Assembly (NCBI RefSeq): GCF_005049105.1
Contig: NZ_SUKA01000001.1
Coordinates: 124,001-188,000 of the forward strand
Origin: Sphingobacterium alkalisoli
GTDB lineage: Bacteria > Bacteroidota > Bacteroidia > Sphingobacteriales > Sphingobacteriaceae
Length of the DNA: 64,000 nucleotides
Direction: 5' to 3'
Every line of letters starts with the position of its first letter. The stretch's first letter is position 1. Positions 26,704 through 36,130 of the stretch are shown here, in pieces. Below the pieces are notes generated by a model, which did no database searches, was not told the DNA's origin, and saw only the letters and a program-made list of their open reading frames with translations. Both the position numbers and the translations under genes were made by a program.

Positions 26704-29700
26704 ATGATGATAAAGACATCCTTACAACGACCGTGGAAAATGAGCGCGCGCGGTTTAGTTTTAGTATTATGGACCTGCCTTGTGCCGTTCATGGTACTTG
26801 GACAGAACAGATCGATAACAGGTACCGTGACCGATGCGCAGACCGGAATGCCTTTGGAGGGAGTTGGAGTGCAGGTTCAAAACGGTTCGGCTGGAACGAG
26901 CACGGCCGTCGACGGAACGTTCTCCTTACAGGTACCGGCAAATGCGGTACTGACGATTTCCTTTGTCGGTTATGAGTCCCAGACACTAACCGTAGGGAAT
27001 GACATTGATCTTCAGATAAAATTGACTGCCGGTATCGAATCCATGGAAGAGGTGGTTGTGGTGGGTTATGGTACCATGCGGAAAAAGGATCTGACTGGTT
27101 CGATTATTCAAATCCGTCCGGATCGGATAGCAAACGAAAACCCACGGACCGTTCAGGACATCCTACGCGGCACACCGGGCATTAATGTGGGTTTTAATCC
27201 CTCCGCGAAGGGAGGAGGGTCTTTACAGATCCGTGGACAGCGTTCTGTCTATACAGCCAACAATCACAATAGCCCTCTGATTGTCCTTGACGGCATGTTC
27301 TTTTACGGAGAGCTATCGGAAATCAATCCAGATGACATCGAGCAGATCGATGTTTTAAAGGATGCTTCAGCTGCCGCTGTATACGGTTCAAAAGCAGCAA
27401 ATGGCGTAATCATTATTACTACGAAGCGTGGAAAGGTTGGTAAACCTGTGATCAATTTCACGGCCAATATGGGAGCTACTGGACTAAGTAATTTCCGTGA
27501 GCGGTGGGATCCTGACGCCTATATGAGGCACCGCCGAGATTGGTTGTTACAGTCTACTTATGGCCTCAACCCTGAAACAGGCGTCTATGGAGCCTATCAA
27601 TCAGGGTTAGCAAATCAGCCTGAATTCTATACGCGCCCCGATGAGCTGCCGTCCAACGTCTCATTGGACGCTTGGCGGGGGTATACTACTAATAATCCTG
27701 AAGAGTCAGATCTAAGCATCTGGGCCACAAGGTTAGGCCTAGGAGGTGGCAATGGTAGTGGTAAAGCACTACAGAACTTCCTCAATGGTAACGTAATAGA
27801 TTGGAAAAAGCATGCGTTTCGCACGGGCTTCGATCAAGATTATAATACCAGTGTGAGCGGAGCAAGTGAGCGGTCAAACTATTATTTCTCCATGGGTTAT
27901 TTGAAGAATCAAGGCGCTGTTGTAAGTGATAACTATCGCGCGGTCCGCGCTAATATGAAGTTGAACACGCAAGTAACCGACTGGTTGGAGATTGGTGCAA
28001 ACGTTAACTTTCAAGATCGTTCGGACGGCAATATTGGCATTGATCTTGGACAAACAATGCAGAATAGCCCTTTTGCTGACTACGCCGATGAAGCCGGTAA
28101 TCTTCTACAATTCCCTCTGGATGATCAATTTGGCCAACGCGGGTATAATTTCGATTTTCAGCGACAATTTTTAGAATTAGACAAAGGTTTTACGGTATTT
28201 AACACCATATTACAAGCCAAAGTTAAGCTGCCTTTTAATATTACGTACTCCTTTAATGCTTCACCGCGTTATCAATTTTTCCACGACCGCTATTTTATGT
28301 CGGCCGACCTACCAGGATCCAATCCCATCAATCGAGGAGCCAACCGGGAATCGGCGAAGCGTTTTGATTGGTCTTTGAACAATACGATTACATGGGATCA
28401 TACCTTTGCAGAGAAGCACCGACTCAATGTAACTCTGGTACAAGAAGCCGAGCAATTGCGGTATTGGAGTGAACGGATTGAAGCACGTAATATCCTGCCC
28501 TCCGATGCCTTAGGATTCCATGGTATCGGCTTCGGTGATAAAGAGTACTCTAATTTTTCCAGCAATGATATCAACGAAACTGCCGACGCATTAATGGCAC
28601 GTTTGTTCTACAATTACGACGACCGCTATATGCTCAACGCTACCATCCGTCGAGATGGCTATTCGGCATTTGCGACGAATGATCCTTACGGTGTTTTTCC
28701 TTCATTTGGAGCAGCCTGGGCCTTTAGTAATGAAGGTTTCTTCCAAAAGTGGAGTCACATCATGAACAACGGAAAACTTCGAGTCTCCTACGGTGAAAAT
28801 GGTAACCGATCATTAGAGCACCCTTATCTTGCTCTGGCAGATTTGAATCGTGGAGGGGGAAAAATGCAGGGATATATCAATTCTTCTTCCGGTCAAATGT
28901 TGCAGTACCGCTACTTAATGATGGGGAGATTAGCTAATCCAAACCTAGAGTGGGAAAAAACCGCCTCATGGAATTTTGGTTTAGACTTTGGGTTCCTTAA
29001 TGATCGTATTTCAGGTTCACTGGAATATTACCATGCACAAACCCATGATATGATTATGAATGAGCGGTTACCTGGATTCTCCGGATTTGCTAGCATCACG
29101 ACCAATCTTGGACAGGTTAACAATAGCGGTATCGAGCTCGCACTTAACACGCGTAATATCGAAAAAGAAAACTTCCGTTGGTCCACCGGTATTGGATTTT
29201 CCTATAATAGAAACCGCATCAAGCACTTGTATTATGACTACGAAGATGTACTGGATGCCGATGGAAACGTGACGGGCCGCAGAGAACTTGATGATGAGAA
29301 TAATCAATGGTTTATCGGTCAATCCATCAATACCATCTGGAATTATCGGGTAACGGGTATCTGGCAGGTGGATGAAATTGAAGAAGCGGAAAGATATGGA
29401 CAAAGACCCGGTGATCCTAAAGTAGAGAATAGCTATACAGGAGATGATAGAGTGAATTCCGACGGAACAATTACAGCTGTATACAACAATAGGGATCGAC
29501 AGTTCTTAGGTGAAGGGGTCGCTCCGTACCACTGGTCATTTCGTAATGAATTTACGTTTTGGAAAGACCTGACCTTTTCTTTCCAAATCTACTCGTTTAT
29601 GGGACACAAACGAACTTCAGGCAATTACCTAAACAACGATGATTCTGGCGGGAACATGCAACACGGGCTTGCAAATCGACAAGCTAAAGAATACTGGACT

Positions 29701-30009
29701 CCAGAGAATCCGACCAATAAGTTCGGACGTATACAGGCCACGGGTCCAAGAAACACTGATGCCGCTACACCTCCAAAACTGTATAATGCTTCCTTTATAC
29801 GGTTGGACAATATTGCGATTGGATATACACTACCGCAGCAATGGACATCCCGATACAATCTTAACCGTGTTAAGGTATTTGGTGCAGTCCGGAATGCTGC
29901 AACTTGGGCGCAGGAATGGATTTATGGAGACCCCGAGGTAAACGTGGGTGATTTTCCTGACTCTTGGGCATCCCGGACATTCACTTTTGGGATAAATTTA
30001 AATTTATAG
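26704..30009 (+). CDS. SusC/RagA-type TonB-linked outer-membrane receptor
   Basis: 1101 aa outer-membrane import channel, working with the SusD-like lipoprotein encoded 19 bp downstream. Signal peptide about 1-33 (cleavage near V-L-G-Q); carboxypeptidase-regulatory-like domain from I-T-G-T-V-T-D-A-Q-T-G; the TonB-box-like region E-E-V-V-V-V-G-Y-G-T; plug with L-R-G-T-P-G-I and L-K-D-A-S-A-A-A-V-Y-G; C-terminal 22-strand barrel ending T-F-G-I-N-L-N-L. No glycoside hydrolase or sensor adjoins this pair, so the substrate is unknown. Confidence 0.96.
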   Translation: MMIKTSLQRPWKMSARGLVLVLWTCLVPFMVLGQNRSITGTVTDAQTGMPLEGVGVQVQNGSAGTSTAVDGTFSLQVPANAVLTISFVGYESQTLTVGNDIDLQIKLTAGIESMEEVVVVGYGTMRKKDLTGSIIQIRPDRIANENPRTVQDILRGTPGINVGFNPSAKGGGSLQIRGQRSVYTANNHNSPLIVLDGMFFYGELSEINPDDIEQIDVLKDASAAAVYGSKAANGVIIITTKRGKVGKPVINFTANMGATGLSNFRERWDPDAYMRHRRDWLLQSTYGLNPETGVYGAYQSGLANQPEFYTRPDELPSNVSLDAWRGYTTNNPEESDLSIWATRLGLGGGNGSGKALQNFLNGNVIDWKKHAFRTGFDQDYNTSVSGASERSNYYFSMGYLKNQGAVVSDNYRAVRANMKLNTQVTDWLEIGANVNFQDRSDGNIGIDLGQTMQNSPFADYADEAGNLLQFPLDDQFGQRGYNFDFQRQFLELDKGFTVFNTILQAKVKLPFNITYSFNASPRYQFFHDRYFMSADLPGSNPINRGANRESAKRFDWSLNNTITWDHTFAEKHRLNVTLVQEAEQLRYWSERIEARNILPSDALGFHGIGFGDKEYSNFSSNDINETADALMARLFYNYDDRYMLNATIRRDGYSAFATNDPYGVFPSFGAAWAFSNEGFFQKWSHIMNNGKLRVSYGENGNRSLEHPYLALADLNRGGGKMQGYINSSSGQMLQYRYLMMGRLANPNLEWEKTASWNFGLDFGFLNDRISGSLEYYHAQTHDMIMNERLPGFSGFASITTNLGQVNNSGIELALNTRNIEKENFRWSTGIGFSYNRNRIKHLYYDYEDVLDADGNVTGRRELDDENNQWFIGQSINTIWNYRVTGIWQVDEIEEAERYGQRPGDPKVENSYTGDDRVNSDGTITAVYNNRDRQFLGEGVAPYHWSFRNEFTFWKDLTFSFQIYSFMGHKRTSGNYLNNDDSGGNMQHGLANRQAKEYWTPENPTNKFGRIQATGPRNTDAATPPKLYNASFIRLDNIAIGYTLPQQWTSRYNLNRVKVFGAVRNAATWAQEWIYGDPEVNVGDFPDSWASRTFTFGINLNL

Positions 30010-30028
30010 ACGATAAGAAATCACAGAG

Positions 30029-32041
30029 ATGAAAAAGATAACACAACAACTACGTAGCGTAACGTTAGGATTACTCATAGGCGGAACTTTACTTGGCGGT
30101 GGCTGTTCACGGGACTTTTTGACCCCAGATCCCCTTTCGTATTATGAACCCGGAACAACATTCAAGACAAGATCGGGCATAGAGGCGACCATGGCTATAT
30201 GCGACCGCCACCTTAAACTCTACTGGATGACTGACCACGGTGAAGTTCTTTCATTAGGTACAGAGTACATGTTTTCCGAATTGATGGTAGCTGCCGCGAC
30301 AGACCAGCTCAATATGATGGCTGATATCGCTACGATGCTCTCACCGACCAGTGATGATGGCAATGCTAACAACATTGGCCGAACAAATAGCCTCTGGTAC
30401 TTCTGGGACGAAACATACAAGGGCATTAGGAATGCCAATACGATCCTCCATTATGTTGACGACGTGGAAGAGCTTGATGAAGCGACCAAAAATAGGTTCA
30501 AAGGACAGGCTTATTTCCACCGCGCATTCCGCTATTTAGCTTTAGTCTTTCAGTACGGAGATGTGCCATTAGTAACCAAACTGTTGGAAGTTTCCAAACA
30601 AAACTACCGGAGTACAGAACGTGAAGCGATCCTGCAGATGATTACGGAGAATATGGAATTCGCGGTGGAGTGGGTGCCTAACCAGAGTGAAATCGGATTG
30701 ATCGGTATGGTGAATAAGGGAGCTTGTCGCATGCTCTTATCTAAGTGCTATCTGGCGATGGGCGAATATGAAAAAGCCAAGGAACAGTTGGATATTCTGA
30801 TCAATCAGTCAGGTTATTCCTTGTTACAAGGCGATCAATTTGGGACATTCAACGACGGTGGCGAACCCCAAACCTGGCCCATTACACGTAATATAATTTG
30901 GGATATGCACCGTGCGGAAAACAAACTTCGCACGGATAACAGAGAATTAATTATGGGGATGCCAAACCGTGGTTCAGATGCCGAATCCTTTGTTCGGATG
31001 CTTACCATGCGTGTTCTCTATCCTTTTGTTTTTGACAACAGGGTTCAAGCAAAAGATGGCCGGCAAGCGCTACTCAACATTATCCGTAGTAACGCAGACT
31101 ATAATCCACAGTACGATTATATGCGGGCATTCGGACGTGGCATCGCCACATTTCGTCCCACACGATTTCAGATGACCGATCTCTGGCGCGTCAATGGAGT
31201 AATGGACGAGACGGATTTGCGCCATAGCTCGGAAGCTGGGAACTGGGTCCGTATGGAAGATTACAAAGTCAACAATAAGATATCAACCGAATTTGGTAAG
31301 CCGCTCACGCTTTTTAATCCTGATAATGGAGCGTTATTATGCAGCGATACAATCCGCCGCTGGTTTGATGTGCCTCACTACAAACTTTACCTCGATGACC
31401 CAATCAATGAAGCGAATCCAAATTCCAACGGGTATCAAGGAGCGACCAACGGCGGTAATGCGGACTGGTACCTGTACCGACTAGCTGAAGCCTATTTACT
31501 TCGAGCTGAAGCAAAATTTTATATTAATCCGAGCGATCCTACCATTAAGGATGATCTCAATATCATAAGACAACGTGCGCAATGCTCTGAACTCTACACA
31601 GGTACAGTGACCATTGGTGACATCATGAACGAGCGCGCCCGTGAGCTGTATTGGGAAGAATGGCGGAATGTGGAATTAAAACGTGTGTCGCTTTGTCTAG
31701 CCCGAAGTGGCAGACCCGACGAATGGGGTAATACCTACAATCTGGATAACTTTGATAAACAAACTGGTACAGATAATGCGGGGGGTAGTTATTGGTTCCA
31801 GCGTATCGTAAACTACAGCATGTACAATAAAGGTCCGATCCAGATCAATGCTACAGGCAACAACAATCCGCACTACAGGATGGACAAAAAGAATATGTAT
31901 TGGCCTATTCCAAATGCAGCGATTACCGCAAATAGAAAGGGTCGACTCGCCCAGAACTATGGCTATGATGGTTATGACCCTAATGTACCCGTATGGGATA
32001 ACTGGGAAGATGCGGTAGCTGACGAAGAAACAGCTGAGTAA
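30029..32041 (+). CDS. SusD/RagB-like outer-membrane lipoprotein
   Basis: 670 aa glycan-capture lipoprotein, the surface lid of the preceding SusC. Lipobox G-G-G-C near residue 26; TPR-like core with N-A-N-T-I-L-H-Y near 136, F-H-R-A-F-R-Y-L near 167, R-L-A-E-A-Y-L-L-R-A-E-A near 490; the C-terminal E-R-A-R-E-L-Y-W-E-E-W-R-N-V-E-L-K-R is the family's usual end domain. About 100-150 residues longer than a typical SusD (compare the 457-aa copy at 58.8 kb), so it carries inserts. Followed by a strong terminator. Confidence 0.94.
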   Translation: MKKITQQLRSVTLGLLIGGTLLGGGCSRDFLTPDPLSYYEPGTTFKTRSGIEATMAICDRHLKLYWMTDHGEVLSLGTEYMFSELMVAAATDQLNMMADIATMLSPTSDDGNANNIGRTNSLWYFWDETYKGIRNANTILHYVDDVEELDEATKNRFKGQAYFHRAFRYLALVFQYGDVPLVTKLLEVSKQNYRSTEREAILQMITENMEFAVEWVPNQSEIGLIGMVNKGACRMLLSKCYLAMGEYEKAKEQLDILINQSGYSLLQGDQFGTFNDGGEPQTWPITRNIIWDMHRAENKLRTDNRELIMGMPNRGSDAESFVRMLTMRVLYPFVFDNRVQAKDGRQALLNIIRSNADYNPQYDYMRAFGRGIATFRPTRFQMTDLWRVNGVMDETDLRHSSEAGNWVRMEDYKVNNKISTEFGKPLTLFNPDNGALLCSDTIRRWFDVPHYKLYLDDPINEANPNSNGYQGATNGGNADWYLYRLAEAYLLRAEAKFYINPSDPTIKDDLNIIRQRAQCSELYTGTVTIGDIMNERARELYWEEWRNVELKRVSLCLARSGRPDEWGNTYNLDNFDKQTGTDNAGGSYWFQRIVNYSMYNKGPIQINATGNNNPHYRMDKKNMYWPIPNAAITANRKGRLAQNYGYDGYDPNVPVWDNWEDAVADEETAE

Positions 32042-32059
32042 GGCTTATTTTACCTCGCC

Positions 32060-32108
32060 CCTGTGACTGGGCTGCTACAACATGCAGCTCAGTCACAGGT
32101 TTTTTTTT
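32060..32108 (+). terminator. Strong intrinsic terminator of the first SusCD pair
   Basis: CCTGTGACTGGGCTGC (32060-32075) pairs with GCAGCTCAGTCACAGG (32084-32099), 16 pairs with one G-U, followed by nine T residues (32100-32108). Confidence 0.95.
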
Positions 32109-32251
32109 CAGACAGATTTAAATATTAAAACTGAAAGTAATCGTCGTTACCTCGGTGATGGCCTAAGCATCAATTTAGGGCAGGGTTTAATAGTGTGTGA
32201 TAAGCCGAAACAAATTGTGGTCTAGTATTTGTTTATATAGCGACATAGAAG

Positions 32252-32485
32252 ATGAGTATGAAAATGAGAAAAATTTTAGGGTTTATTCTAGTGTTCGCTA
32301 TGTTGTTGAGCTTTTCCTCCTGTTACACGCATCGAAATGCGCGTGGACATGTACCTCCGGGGAAAGCAAAGAAGGTCTATGGGGATAAATCCGCAAAGCG
32401 ATATGCCCCCGGACAACAGAAGAAAAAGACGAAGAAGGGCAGAGGACACCATAAGTATGACGTTTATCTGTACCGAGCGTTGTAA
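32252..32485 (+). CDS. Tiny basic lipoprotein
   Basis: 77 aa. N-terminal signal ending F-S-S-C at about 24, followed by a short, very basic mature part: G-H-V-P-P-G-K-A-K-K, Y-A-P-G-Q-Q-K-K-K-T-K-K-G-R, ending K-Y-D-V-Y-L-Y-R-A-L. I know this P-P-G-x-A-K-K...A-P-G-Q-x-K-K pattern as a small Bacteroidota family without a proven role. Methionines 3 and 5 are equally possible starts. It has its own hairpin downstream and is probably monocistronic. The upstream gap 32109-32251 shows nothing further. Confidence 0.72.
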   Translation: MSMKMRKILGFILVFAMLLSFSSCYTHRNARGHVPPGKAKKVYGDKSAKRYAPGQQKKKTKKGRGHHKYDVYLYRAL

Positions 32486-32491
32486 GATAGC

Positions 32492-32521
32492 AATCAGTCC
32501 TCTATACATAAAGGACTGATT
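32492..32521 (+). terminator. Hairpin after the tiny lipoprotein gene
   Basis: Perfect 10-bp arms AATCAGTCCT (32492-32501) and AGGACTGATT (32512-32521), 6 bp after the stop. No T tract follows, so termination may be weak. Confidence 0.65.
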
Positions 32522-32588
32522 ACCTCTCTAAATACGTTAATGCTTAGAAAAGGCACTAAATTTTACTAAAAGTAAGTTTTGGAATAAG

Positions 32589-33539
32589 CTATTTTTCTTT
32601 ATTTTTAGCGAAAGAGAATCGTCTTGCGATACTAAAACCCCATCTAAATTGCCCTTTGGTCCATGTGCTTGTTGTCTCGGTTATGAATTGTGACTCTTGC
32701 ACCGCGGTAGCGTTAGTAAAATTTAGATGGAATATATGTCCGCCAGTTTCCAGCTCTAGACCTACACCCAAGGCATTATAGAATTTCTGTTGATTCACCT
32801 CTTCTATGTATTGTTTTTTCTCTTGATTTCTGAAGGGCAGAAAATAATCAGCAACGACAGCCATACGCTTACTTATTTTCAAGCGTCCTCCTGCTCCGAT
32901 GGCAAAAACGCTATTCTGATCTCCAAAAGCTGTATAGTTGCGGTGCGTATAGGTTGGTAGAATAGCAAAGGAAAAAGATGGGCTAAACTTTCGGGCGATG
33001 ATAAATTGGCTGATATAGGTTAACCGATCCCCGAATCCCCCATAACTGATTGGAGAAACTGGGTCATTTGAAGCTCCTACAGCTGCAGCCGTTGTACTCG
33101 CGAAGAAAGCAATACTAATTGGTCTCACATTATCCCGTGTTTGGTCTAGAAAGCGATATTTTACATTCATTTCATAAAGTTGAGTCGCAGCTGTAGCACC
33201 TTTTGCCCGTGCTATGCCGACTGTCACATTGTCGAATAAACCGTAATCAAAACCTATACGTATATCTGTCGAATGATCCATCCCAAAGAAATTCTTTACA
33301 CCCCCTGCTCGACCGGCAAGATCTCCGAAGCGATGGTCTACACGGAAGTCCATTTCATTCTTATGAATGGTTTCGGTAGTCTTTATATTGATCAAATTAC
33401 CTGATTTAAAGGTTGCCAATATTTTCTCGGAATTATTGGTTTCCAGCTCGATGAGCTTGTCCAGGTCTTCCTGTGCAAACGACAAAAGTGGCATGGTTAG
33501 AACAATGGCTGTTACGATTTTCAAATACAATAATTTCAT
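32589..33539 (-). CDS. DUF5777 family beta-barrel protein
   Basis: About 316 aa from the ATG at 33537-33539 (M-K-L-L-Y-L-K-I-V-T); the in-frame ATG 54 bp upstream overlaps the YceI end and precedes no signal. Signal peptide ends near S-F-A-Q. Family look: F-R-V-D-H-R-F-G-D-L, N-F-F-G-M-D-H-S-T-D-I-R-I-G-F-D-Y-G, with alternating strands to a C-terminal R-W-G-F-S-I-A-R-R-F. Outer-membrane barrel of unknown cargo. Last gene of a four-gene leftward operon with YceI, a cytochrome and a Y-x-F-x-x-D lipoprotein. Confidence 0.86.
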   Translation of the reverse strand: MKLLYLKIVTAIVLTMPLLSFAQEDLDKLIELETNNSEKILATFKSGNLINIKTTETIHKNEMDFRVDHRFGDLAGRAGGVKNFFGMDHSTDIRIGFDYGLFDNVTVGIARAKGATAATQLYEMNVKYRFLDQTRDNVRPISIAFFASTTAAAVGASNDPVSPISYGGFGDRLTYISQFIIARKFSPSFSFAILPTYTHRNYTAFGDQNSVFAIGAGGRLKISKRMAVVADYFLPFRNQEKKQYIEEVNQQKFYNALGVGLELETGGHIFHLNFTNATAVQESQFITETTSTWTKGQFRWGFSIARRFSFAKNKEK

Positions 33540-33561
33540 AGTTATGATTGAGGAATTAATA

Positions 33562-34110
33562 TTACTGAGGGTTATAGCTTGCTGATATCTCAATATTTAC
33601 GACTTCGGCAATGTTTCTACCTACAATAGAGGGTATCTTAATCTTGTGGTCTGCAAGTTTAACGTTAAAGCGGCAGGTCGCAGATAGTATATTGTCTTTG
33701 ACAATAATCTTAGCCTTAGTTTGATAGAGTTTGGTTACCCCATGGATGAGAAGTGTACCTGACACATCGACTACGTAGGTTCCGTTTTTATTTAACTTTT
33801 GTGGTTCCTCAATTTTACCTTTGAATTCAGATAGCGGATACTTATCGCTTTCCATATAATTTTCATTAAAATGCTCCTGCATTAGTTTTTTGTCAAATTC
33901 AAACGAGGTATTTCTTACCTTAAAGACAATATCTCCGGTGCTGAGGTTCAAAGCGGAGGCAGCAGTTTTGCTAATAGCTTGTATATCTTCTAAGGGAGCA
34001 TTGCTAAAGAAAGAAATCTCCGCATGCTTAGCTGTCAGCGTTTTTTGTGCGTAAACCAACATAGGTAGACAACTCGTTAGTAATATGATGTATTTTATCA
34101 ATTTCCGCAT
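33562..34110 (-). CDS. YceI family protein
   Basis: 182 aa. Signal peptide about 1-21 (cleavage at V-Y-A-Q). The mature part is the YceI lipocalin-like barrel, which in relatives binds polyisoprenoids or other lipids in the periplasm: A-E-I-S-F-F-S-N-A, D-I-V-F-K-V-R-N-T-S-F, Y-P-L-S-E-F-K-G-K-I and G-T-L-L-I-H-G-V-T-K. It lies 10 bp after the cytochrome gene and 22 bp before the barrel gene. Together they suggest a redox or lipid-quinone-linked envelope unit, which is inference only. Confidence 0.9.
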   Translation of the reverse strand: MRKLIKYIILLTSCLPMLVYAQKTLTAKHAEISFFSNAPLEDIQAISKTAASALNLSTGDIVFKVRNTSFEFDKKLMQEHFNENYMESDKYPLSEFKGKIEEPQKLNKNGTYVVDVSGTLLIHGVTKLYQTKAKIIVKDNILSATCRFNVKLADHKIKIPSIVGRNIAEVVNIEISASYNPQ

Positions 34111-34120
34111 ATTTGTTCAA

Positions 34121-34537
34121 TTAGTTTTCGGGTGTATTACGAGTGAACCAGGCCGCGAGTAATTCTCTTTCCTGTGATGTTAATGATCCACCCAAAGGCA
34201 TGGTGCGATTTTCGAGTACGACGTTTTTTATGGTGGCAGCATTGTTTTTAACGGATGTATATCCGCTGAAAGTCCATTTTCCGCTCGCGGATGCTCCGGC
34301 CGCGTGGCATGAGCTGCATTTGCTTTCAAAAAGAGCTCTTGCAAAGTTGATATAACTTACATTTTCTACAGTTACGCTTTCAGGAGACGGTTCTGGATTT
34401 GGTTCTGCTGCTTGGTCTTTAGAACAGCTTACTATAGCGGTGATAATCGCAATGATGGATAATACGACGATGTTCGTGCTTGTTAACGGGCGGGTGCGTC
34501 TGCATTTGTTTTTTAATTGTACTAATTTCATGTTCAT
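34121..34537 (-). CDS. Mono-haem c-type cytochrome lipoprotein
   Basis: 138 aa. N-terminal basic segment and hydrophobic stretch ending A-I-V-S-C at about 38, likely lipidated. One haem-binding motif C-S-S-C-H at about 73-77, with a distal methionine in R-T-M-P-L-G-G near 112 as probable sixth ligand. Y-T-S-V-K-N-N-A and W-F-T-R-N complete the cytochrome c fold. Faces the periplasm and may donate or accept electrons for its operon partners. The initial M-N-M gives two equal start choices. Confidence 0.9.
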   Translation of the reverse strand: MNMKLVQLKNKCRRTRPLTSTNIVVLSIIAIITAIVSCSKDQAAEPNPEPSPESVTVENVSYINFARALFESKCSSCHAAGASASGKWTFSGYTSVKNNAATIKNVVLENRTMPLGGSLTSQERELLAAWFTRNTPEN

Positions 34538-34552
34538 TCTTTTAGTATAAAC

Positions 34553-35398
34553 TTAATTGCTTGGGGCTATGGAGCTGTTTTCGTTTACAATCGGCCATAT
34601 ACCGGGTTGCGGTACGCTTACTCCTTTATTATCTCCAGTTTGGCTGTCCTGACCAAAATAGTAGAGCGGCCATCCTTTGTAGGTAAGCTGTTTTTTACCA
34701 AATACGTCTATATTATCTATTAGGTCGTCAGCAATTATCGAAGGTAGTGCTCCGCTTATCATTTGATAAATCGGCCATATAGGATCGTTACTAAAGTCTT
34801 CTTTGGTGAATGTGTTTTTATTGAATTTATCTGGAGCAAAGGCATAAAGTGTGCGTCCACGATCGTCTGTAAAGTAAATTGTATTTCCCATTCCTTCAGA
34901 CAGATCTTCTTTATAATTTTTTCCATTAGCTCCCACCAATTGGCTGTTCACAACCATTAGCATATAGTCTGGTTTTGCTACGAACCAGATTTTTTCTAAT
35001 CCATCGCCATTGATGGTATTGGCACTATTGTCGCCAGTAAAGTAGTATAACGGCCAACCTTTATAGGTTGTCTGCTTAGATCCGTCGGCTCTGGTAATTT
35101 CTCCAATCTCGGCTTTGTCGACTGCCATGTCAGTACTCGTTTCGGCACTATGATATTTAGGCCACGTTGTCAAGCAGCCAGCTGTGCATGTCGAAGTGCC
35201 TTTTGCGTCGTTGGAAAAGAAGTATAGAGTTTTTCCCTTCGCATCCGTAAGGACATCCCCGAAAACAGGATCAGCTCGTAGCTGTAAACCCATTGGGTCA
35301 TTCTTCAATTCGTTTTCGTCATCTGAGCACGAGATAAATGTTGAAAAGGCCATCACTAGTAGCGAGGCATAAACTGGCGTTTTTAAAAAATTAATCAT
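34553..35398 (-). CDS. Lipoprotein with four Y-x-F-x-x-D repeats (COG4315-like)
   Basis: 281 aa. Signal and lipobox T-F-I-S-C near 24. Four copies of the family motif: L-Y-F-F-S-N-D, L-Y-Y-F-T-G-D, L-Y-A-F-A-P-D and L-Y-Y-F-G-Q-D, arranged as two tandem two-motif halves; each half ends Y-K-G-W-P-L-Y-Y-F. The first half has C-T-A-G-C-L-T-T-W-P, while the second replaces the cysteines with N-D-P-I-W-P. Relatives occur beside respiratory and electron-transfer genes. It is the first gene of the leftward operon, 15 bp before the cytochrome, so a role in redox at the cell surface is plausible but unproven. Confidence 0.85.
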   Translation of the reverse strand: MINFLKTPVYASLLVMAFSTFISCSDDENELKNDPMGLQLRADPVFGDVLTDAKGKTLYFFSNDAKGTSTCTAGCLTTWPKYHSAETSTDMAVDKAEIGEITRADGSKQTTYKGWPLYYFTGDNSANTINGDGLEKIWFVAKPDYMLMVVNSQLVGANGKNYKEDLSEGMGNTIYFTDDRGRTLYAFAPDKFNKNTFTKEDFSNDPIWPIYQMISGALPSIIADDLIDNIDVFGKKQLTYKGWPLYYFGQDSQTGDNKGVSVPQPGIWPIVNENSSIAPSN

Positions 35399-35545
35399 AT
35401 CTTTCTATGTTGAATGTTGTAACATACAGTACGGAGATGGATTACAAAGGGTTGCCAAGAGGAGAAAAAAAGTTCTAAAAAAAAATTACTAATGCAGGCA
35501 ACCTTTTGAAGTTACCTTACGTAGGTAGAGTAGAAAGGAGAATTG

Positions 35546-36130
35546 GTGAAATCCATTACGCAGATTAATTCCATCAAAAATATTATTAAGGGTTGTATAA
35601 AGGAAGACCGTAGATCTCAAAAAGAGCTCTATCGTGTTTTCTATGCATTTTCGATAGCTATCTGTACGAGATATGCCAACAATAGAGAAGATGCGGCCAG
35701 TATAATGAACGAGGGTTTCTATAAAATCTTTACACAAATCAAGAAATTTGATACCAGTAAACCAATGGAGCCCTGGATTAGAAAAATTATGACCAATACC
35801 GCGATAGATTTTTATCGGCACAATCTTAAGTTTGCGTATACATCAGATATAAGCGATTATGAACATCTCGGAGATCGTTACGAGCAGATATATGCCAAAT
35901 TGCACTATGATGATCTGATACTCATGATTCATGCTCTTAGCCCTTCTTATCGAGCAGTTTTCAACCTTTATGTCATTGAAGGGTATAACCACGACGAGAT
36001 TGCCGAAATGTTAAATGTTTCTATAGGCACATCAAAATCTAATTTATTTAAAGCGCGCGCCAAACTGGCTGAAATGGTCAAATTAGCGGAATTAGGGACA
36101 AATGAAAAAAAAATGAATGTGGAGGAGTAA
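35546..36130 (+). CDS. ECF-type RNA polymerase sigma factor
   Basis: About 194 aa with sigma regions 2 and 4: Q-K-E-L-Y-R-V-F-Y and D-A-A-S-I-M-N-E-G-F-Y-K-I-F (region 2), then F-N-L-Y-V-I-E-G-Y-N-H-D-E-I-A-E and S-I-G-T-S-K-S-N-L-F-K-A-R (region 4 helix-turn-helix). I prefer GTG at 35546 over TTG at 35543 because GGAG lies at 35537-35540. It overlaps the next gene by one base (TAATG), a standard sigma/anti-sigma pair layout. Its regulon is unknown; the nearby rightward envelope genes are candidates. Confidence 0.93.
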   Translation: MKSITQINSIKNIIKGCIKEDRRSQKELYRVFYAFSIAICTRYANNREDAASIMNEGFYKIFTQIKKFDTSKPMEPWIRKIMTNTAIDFYRHNLKFAYTSDISDYEHLGDRYEQIYAKLHYDDLILMIHALSPSYRAVFNLYVIEGYNHDEIAEMLNVSIGTSKSNLFKARAKLAEMVKLAELGTNEKKMNVEE

